The notes below the pieces were generated by a model. It was not told the origin of the DNA. It saw only the letters and a list, made by a program, of their open reading frames with translations, and ran no database searches. Positions 6,383 to 8,424 of a DNA stretch of 8,424 nucleotides are shown here, one piece after another; positions within the stretch are counted from its first letter, which is position 1; every line of letters starts with the position of its first letter. A program made the position numbers and the translations under genes. Where the stretch lies: positions 1 through 8,424 of the forward strand of contig JBDSTZ010000574.1 of NCBI GenBank assembly GCA_039927975.1, in the 5' to 3' direction. Source of the DNA: JBDSTZ01 sp039927975. Its GTDB lineage: Bacteria; Pseudomonadota; Gammaproteobacteria; Burkholderiales; Burkholderiaceae_D.

Positions 6383-6859
6383 TTAGAACACGGCGCCGGA
6401 TTGCTTGAGAAAGCTTACAAAATTCATGCACGAGACGCCGACCTCGGGCATCGAACACACCAGCGGTATTTTGTACTTCTTTTTATTTTTCGGCGGAAGC
6501 GCTTGGACAGCCTCGTCAGAAACGAGCGAGCACTTGTGAGTCTTCGCCGTAGCGATCACGAAAATATCGTTTTCGTCGACGCCTGAACCATAATCATCAT
6601 GTGCAATTCCCAAGACGCGCTGAATCGCCAGCGCGGCTTGGGCGATGGCGTTTGTCACATCGATCGTATAGGCCTTTTCTTGTTCTAGCCAAGCGGAACA
6701 ATCGGGTGCCTTGTAGTGGATTTCGAGGTAGGCGACCGCCGCGAACGCGATCTCTCGACGGCTGACTAACTGCCCCAGCCAGTCCCACAGCCGCGGAAAT
6801 TGATGGATCGGGTAGTTGTCCCAGGCGTACAGCGTCGATGACGCATCAAAGACCAGCAT
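6383..6859 (-). CDS. DUF4411 PIN-like protein, putative toxin nuclease
   Basis: A 158-residue protein with the layout of the DUF4411 group of PIN-like proteins. The N-terminal strand L-V-F-D-A-S-S (Asp5) is followed by the typical Y-P-I-x-x-F-P-x-L-W-D-W (16-27). Glu46, Asp95/Asp98 (D-E-N-D-I-F-V-I-A-T-A) and Asp115 (V-S-D-E) are candidate metal-binding acidic residues. The end has K-I-P-L-V-C (130-135) and a Cys144, as in the family. PIN domains are metal-dependent RNases and commonly the toxin of type II modules; the RNase activity here is inferred. The start ATG at 6859 overlaps the end of the XRE-ImmA gene by 14 bases, so translation is probably coupled, with no separate promoter visible. 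Base composition is lower in GC than the neighbouring core genes and the protein has a Lys-rich patch (K-N-K-K-K-Y-K), which suggests acquisition by transfer. Confidence 0.82.
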   Translation of the reverse strand: MLVFDASSTLYAWDNYPIHQFPRLWDWLGQLVSRREIAFAAVAYLEIHYKAPDCSAWLEQEKAYTIDVTNAIAQAALAIQRVLGIAHDDYGSGVDENDIFVIATAKTHKCSLVSDEAVQALPPKNKKKYKIPLVCSMPEVGVSCMNFVSFLKQSGAVF

Positions 6860-7994
6860 AGTACCGGTCGAGCTTATGTAGATCGGTGATCTTCAAGCCG
6901 TCCAGGTAGGTACTTGCCTTGGATAAGCTGATGTACTTTGAATGCATGGCGTCAAGAACCGCGCGCACAAACGTGTCGCCGAAAATGTGTTTCGGTTCGC
7001 GGTGCCGCTGTAGGCGAGGAGCGCGGTCACGCGCTTGTTCAACCACGCTGGCATGCCACGCACGATACTGTTCATACTCGGCACGCGGAAGTCTTCCTGT
7101 GTCGAGCAGCCTGCGCAATATGACTTCCGTGCTGACACCCCATTGCTTGCCACTGCTCTCCAGCCAAGCGTCGAAATGAACGACGCGAGGTGGCCGCTGT
7201 GCGGGATCGATCGCTTGCAAGAGCGCGTCGGGAACCAGCACATGTCCGGCAAACACGTTGGCAAGCTGTTCGTCGCCTTCGTGCGAGTACAGGTCCGCTT
7301 CCTCGTCGATCGAACTGATACGGTGCATGAGCAGATGGCCAAGCTCGTGGATGAGCGTAAAGGTCTGTTGCAACTCGCATCGCTGCTTTTTTATAACGAT
7401 GACCGGGCACGCTGTGTCATACAGGGTAAGCCCCACGACCGGACTTTCCTCGGCGATCTGCCATTTTCCTTGAAACCCGTTCGACAGGAAAACCAGCACG
7501 CCTTTTGCCTCGATGGCCGCGCGACAGGTGTCGAAGGACTTTCGTTCGGGAATTGCAAGCCAAGCGCGGACAAGCCGGGCGGCATCGACCGGGCTGTCCT
7601 TGGGCAGGTCCGGAGGCTGAAAGCGTGGCAGTTCATCATTGGCAAGATCCTCCCGCAATTCCGCGTAGATGGCACGTTGGTGTTCGACCCGCTCAATGAA
7701 CGTCCTGACGTTTGCGCTCAGTGCGGGCTTGCGGTCGAAGAGTGTCCGGAACACTGATGTGTGAACCGCGTCCGGCTCTACCTCACCCGGCTGGAGGAAA
7801 AAGAGCACGCCACGTCCAAAAAAAGCGGCAATCCGCGCAAGTTGTTTGAATGTCAGGCCACCGCCACCGTTCATCAGCCGCGCCATTGTGGCGCGCGAAA
7901 TTCCGACCTCGATTGCAAGATCGACCGGCGACATGCCATAGTCGGCGCAGCACCACGCGATGCGATTGGCATTGATGTTCTGCAGGCGCTCCAT
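6846..7994 (-). CDS. XRE-family HTH / ImmA-IrrE metallopeptidase fusion, putative antitoxin-regulator
   Basis: A 382-residue fusion. Residues about 8-66 form an XRE-type helix-turn-helix (M-S-P-V-D-L-A-I-E-V-G-I-S-R-A-T-M-A-R-L). Residues about 150-300 form an ImmA/IrrE (DUF955, COG2856) peptidase domain with the zinc motif H216-E-L-G-H220 and a likely third ligand Glu242 in D-E-Q-L-A-N-V-F-A. Known relatives include the ImmA anti-repressor protease and the Deinococcus IrrE regulator. The C-terminal 80 residues are helical and unassigned. The open frame continues upstream to 8207, but the extension is low-quality sequence and overlaps the chaC end; ATG 7994 begins right before the HTH and next to a TATAAT box, so it is preferred. 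There is no clear Shine-Dalgarno site. The fusion most likely represses its own operon and neutralises the PIN-like partner encoded downstream; this role is inferred from the family pairing. Confidence 0.88.
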   Translation of the reverse strand: MERLQNINANRIAWCCADYGMSPVDLAIEVGISRATMARLMNGGGGLTFKQLARIAAFFGRGVLFFLQPGEVEPDAVHTSVFRTLFDRKPALSANVRTFIERVEHQRAIYAELREDLANDELPRFQPPDLPKDSPVDAARLVRAWLAIPERKSFDTCRAAIEAKGVLVFLSNGFQGKWQIAEESPVVGLTLYDTACPVIVIKKQRCELQQTFTLIHELGHLLMHRISSIDEEADLYSHEGDEQLANVFAGHVLVPDALLQAIDPAQRPPRVVHFDAWLESSGKQWGVSTEVILRRLLDTGRLPRAEYEQYRAWHASVVEQARDRAPRLQRHREPKHIFGDTFVRAVLDAMHSKYISLSKASTYLDGLKITDLHKLDRYYAGL

Positions 7995-7997
7995 GGA

Positions 7998-8022
7998 CCA
8001 AATTATATGCCTGTTATCTTGG
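7998..8022 (-). promoter_or_regulatory. Promoter -10 box and candidate autoregulatory operator of the XRE-ImmA/PIN module
   Basis: On the minus strand a perfect TATAAT lies at 8007-8002, only seven bases before ATG 7994; no good -35 is visible. The 25-base segment 7998-8022 is an imperfect palindrome: CCAA and TTGG at the ends, matching TA pairs inside, and a G-N-C centre (7 of 12 pairs match). It covers the -10 box, as expected for an operator bound by the HTH domain of the encoded protein. Transcription would start at or next to the ATG, suggesting a leaderless mRNA. Confidence 0.45.
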
Positions 8023-8076
8023 CGCGGACGCACCGGCTTCGCGTCGGGTCTGGAACAGCGCAAGGATTTGCGGGAC

Positions 8077-8424
8077 TTAGGGCAGGGCCGCCAAATGCCG
8101 TTCAATCTCGAACACGTGCGCGTCGTCGCTGCCCAGTTCGCGCAGGGCGTGCGCCAGCTGCTGGAGGTACTCCCGGTTCGGCCCGCTCGGTCCGCTGGCG
8201 CTGGCAATCTGGCGCGCGATATCGCATTCGCTCGCTTCGCCTAGAAACGCCGCATTGTCGTACGGCGCCACATACACCAGGCCTTCGATGCAATCGCCAT
8301 CGTCGAACTTGATCTCGAGCGCATGGCGCAGATAGCCATTCTTCTCGCGATGGTCGAGTTGGGCAAACACTTGCGGGGTGATCAGGTAGGCGATGCCGTG
8401 ACAGCGCGCGCCCGGCTGCGGCAC
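8077..8424 (-). CDS. chaC: ChaC-like gamma-glutamylcyclotransferase, N-terminus cut by window edge
   Basis: The last 115 codons of a gene that begins beyond the right edge; the GTG codon at the edge is probably internal. The fragment carries the typical second half of ChaC proteins, which cleave glutathione to 5-oxoproline and Cys-Gly in the cytoplasm. P-G-A-x-C-x-G-I-A-Y is near fragment residues 4-13. D-H-R-E-K-N-G-Y follows, with Glu27 matching the catalytic glutamate, then L-V-Y-V-A (49-53), A-A-F-L-G (58-62), and A-S-G-P-S-G-x-N-x-E-Y-L with L-R-x-L-G (about 75-97). About 110 further residues, including the substrate-binding N-terminal loop, should lie outside. It ends at TAA 8077, 82 bases before the XRE-ImmA gene on the same strand; no convincing terminator separates them. 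Confidence 0.88.
   Translation of the reverse strand: MPQPGARCHGIAYLITPQVFAQLDHREKNGYLRHALEIKFDDGDCIEGLVYVAPYDNAAFLGEASECDIARQIASASGPSGPNREYLQQLAHALRELGSDDAHVFEIERHLAALP

Noticed and set aside
8027..8045. GACGC/GCGTC hairpin between chaC and the XRE-ImmA gene
   Set aside because: It has only five pairs and a nine-base loop with no T-run after it, so there is not enough to call a terminator.
7995..8207. 71-residue N-terminal extension of the XRE-ImmA protein
   Set aside because: The extension is Arg/Ser/Cys-rich, overlaps the end of chaC in another frame, and includes the TATAAT box. ATG 7994 fits the HTH domain start.

Overview
The window looks like a chromosomal segment of a high-GC betaproteobacterium, probably of the Oxalobacteraceae (Massilia/Duganella/Janthinobacterium type). 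This rests on the strong GC bias at third codon positions, a Tar/Tsr-type chemoreceptor with a W-E-T-F tail, a beta/gamma-proteobacterial type LexA operator, and the gene families present. The taxonomy is inference. No tRNA, rRNA, CRISPR array or insertion sequence was seen.

Left part, minus strand (1-2428). Two exported alpha/beta hydrolases lie in tandem. A dienelactone-hydrolase-like protein (2428 to 1223) is followed by a lipase resembling the zinc-binding lipases of Bacillus and Staphylococcus (1127 to beyond position 1). The lipase has no stop inside the window, so its C-terminus and catalytic His are missing. A perfect 9-bp-arm hairpin sits directly in front of the lipase ribosome binding site.

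Centre, plus strand (2723-6319). A divergent intergenic region leads to a 562-residue chemoreceptor. Fifteen bases after it comes a DTW-domain protein, probably a tRNA aminocarboxypropyltransferase; the junction holds an 11-bp tandem duplication and a triple 12-bp repeat. Next is a radical SAM protein of the PA0069/SplB-like type, whose promoter carries a near-ideal LexA (SOS) operator. A short hairpin plus T-run probably ends this transcript.

Right part, minus strand (6383-8424). The 3' part of a chaC gene enters from the right edge. It is followed by a two-gene module: an XRE helix-turn-helix/ImmA-IrrE metallopeptidase fusion whose end overlaps a DUF4411 PIN-like protein by 14 bases. This is the arrangement of a toxin-antitoxin module. 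It has a near-ATG -10 box, an imperfect palindrome as candidate operator, and a visibly lower GC content than its surroundings, which suggests acquisition.

The strongest regulatory signal is the SOS box in front of the radical SAM gene. The strongest accessory system is the XRE-ImmA/DUF4411 pair.
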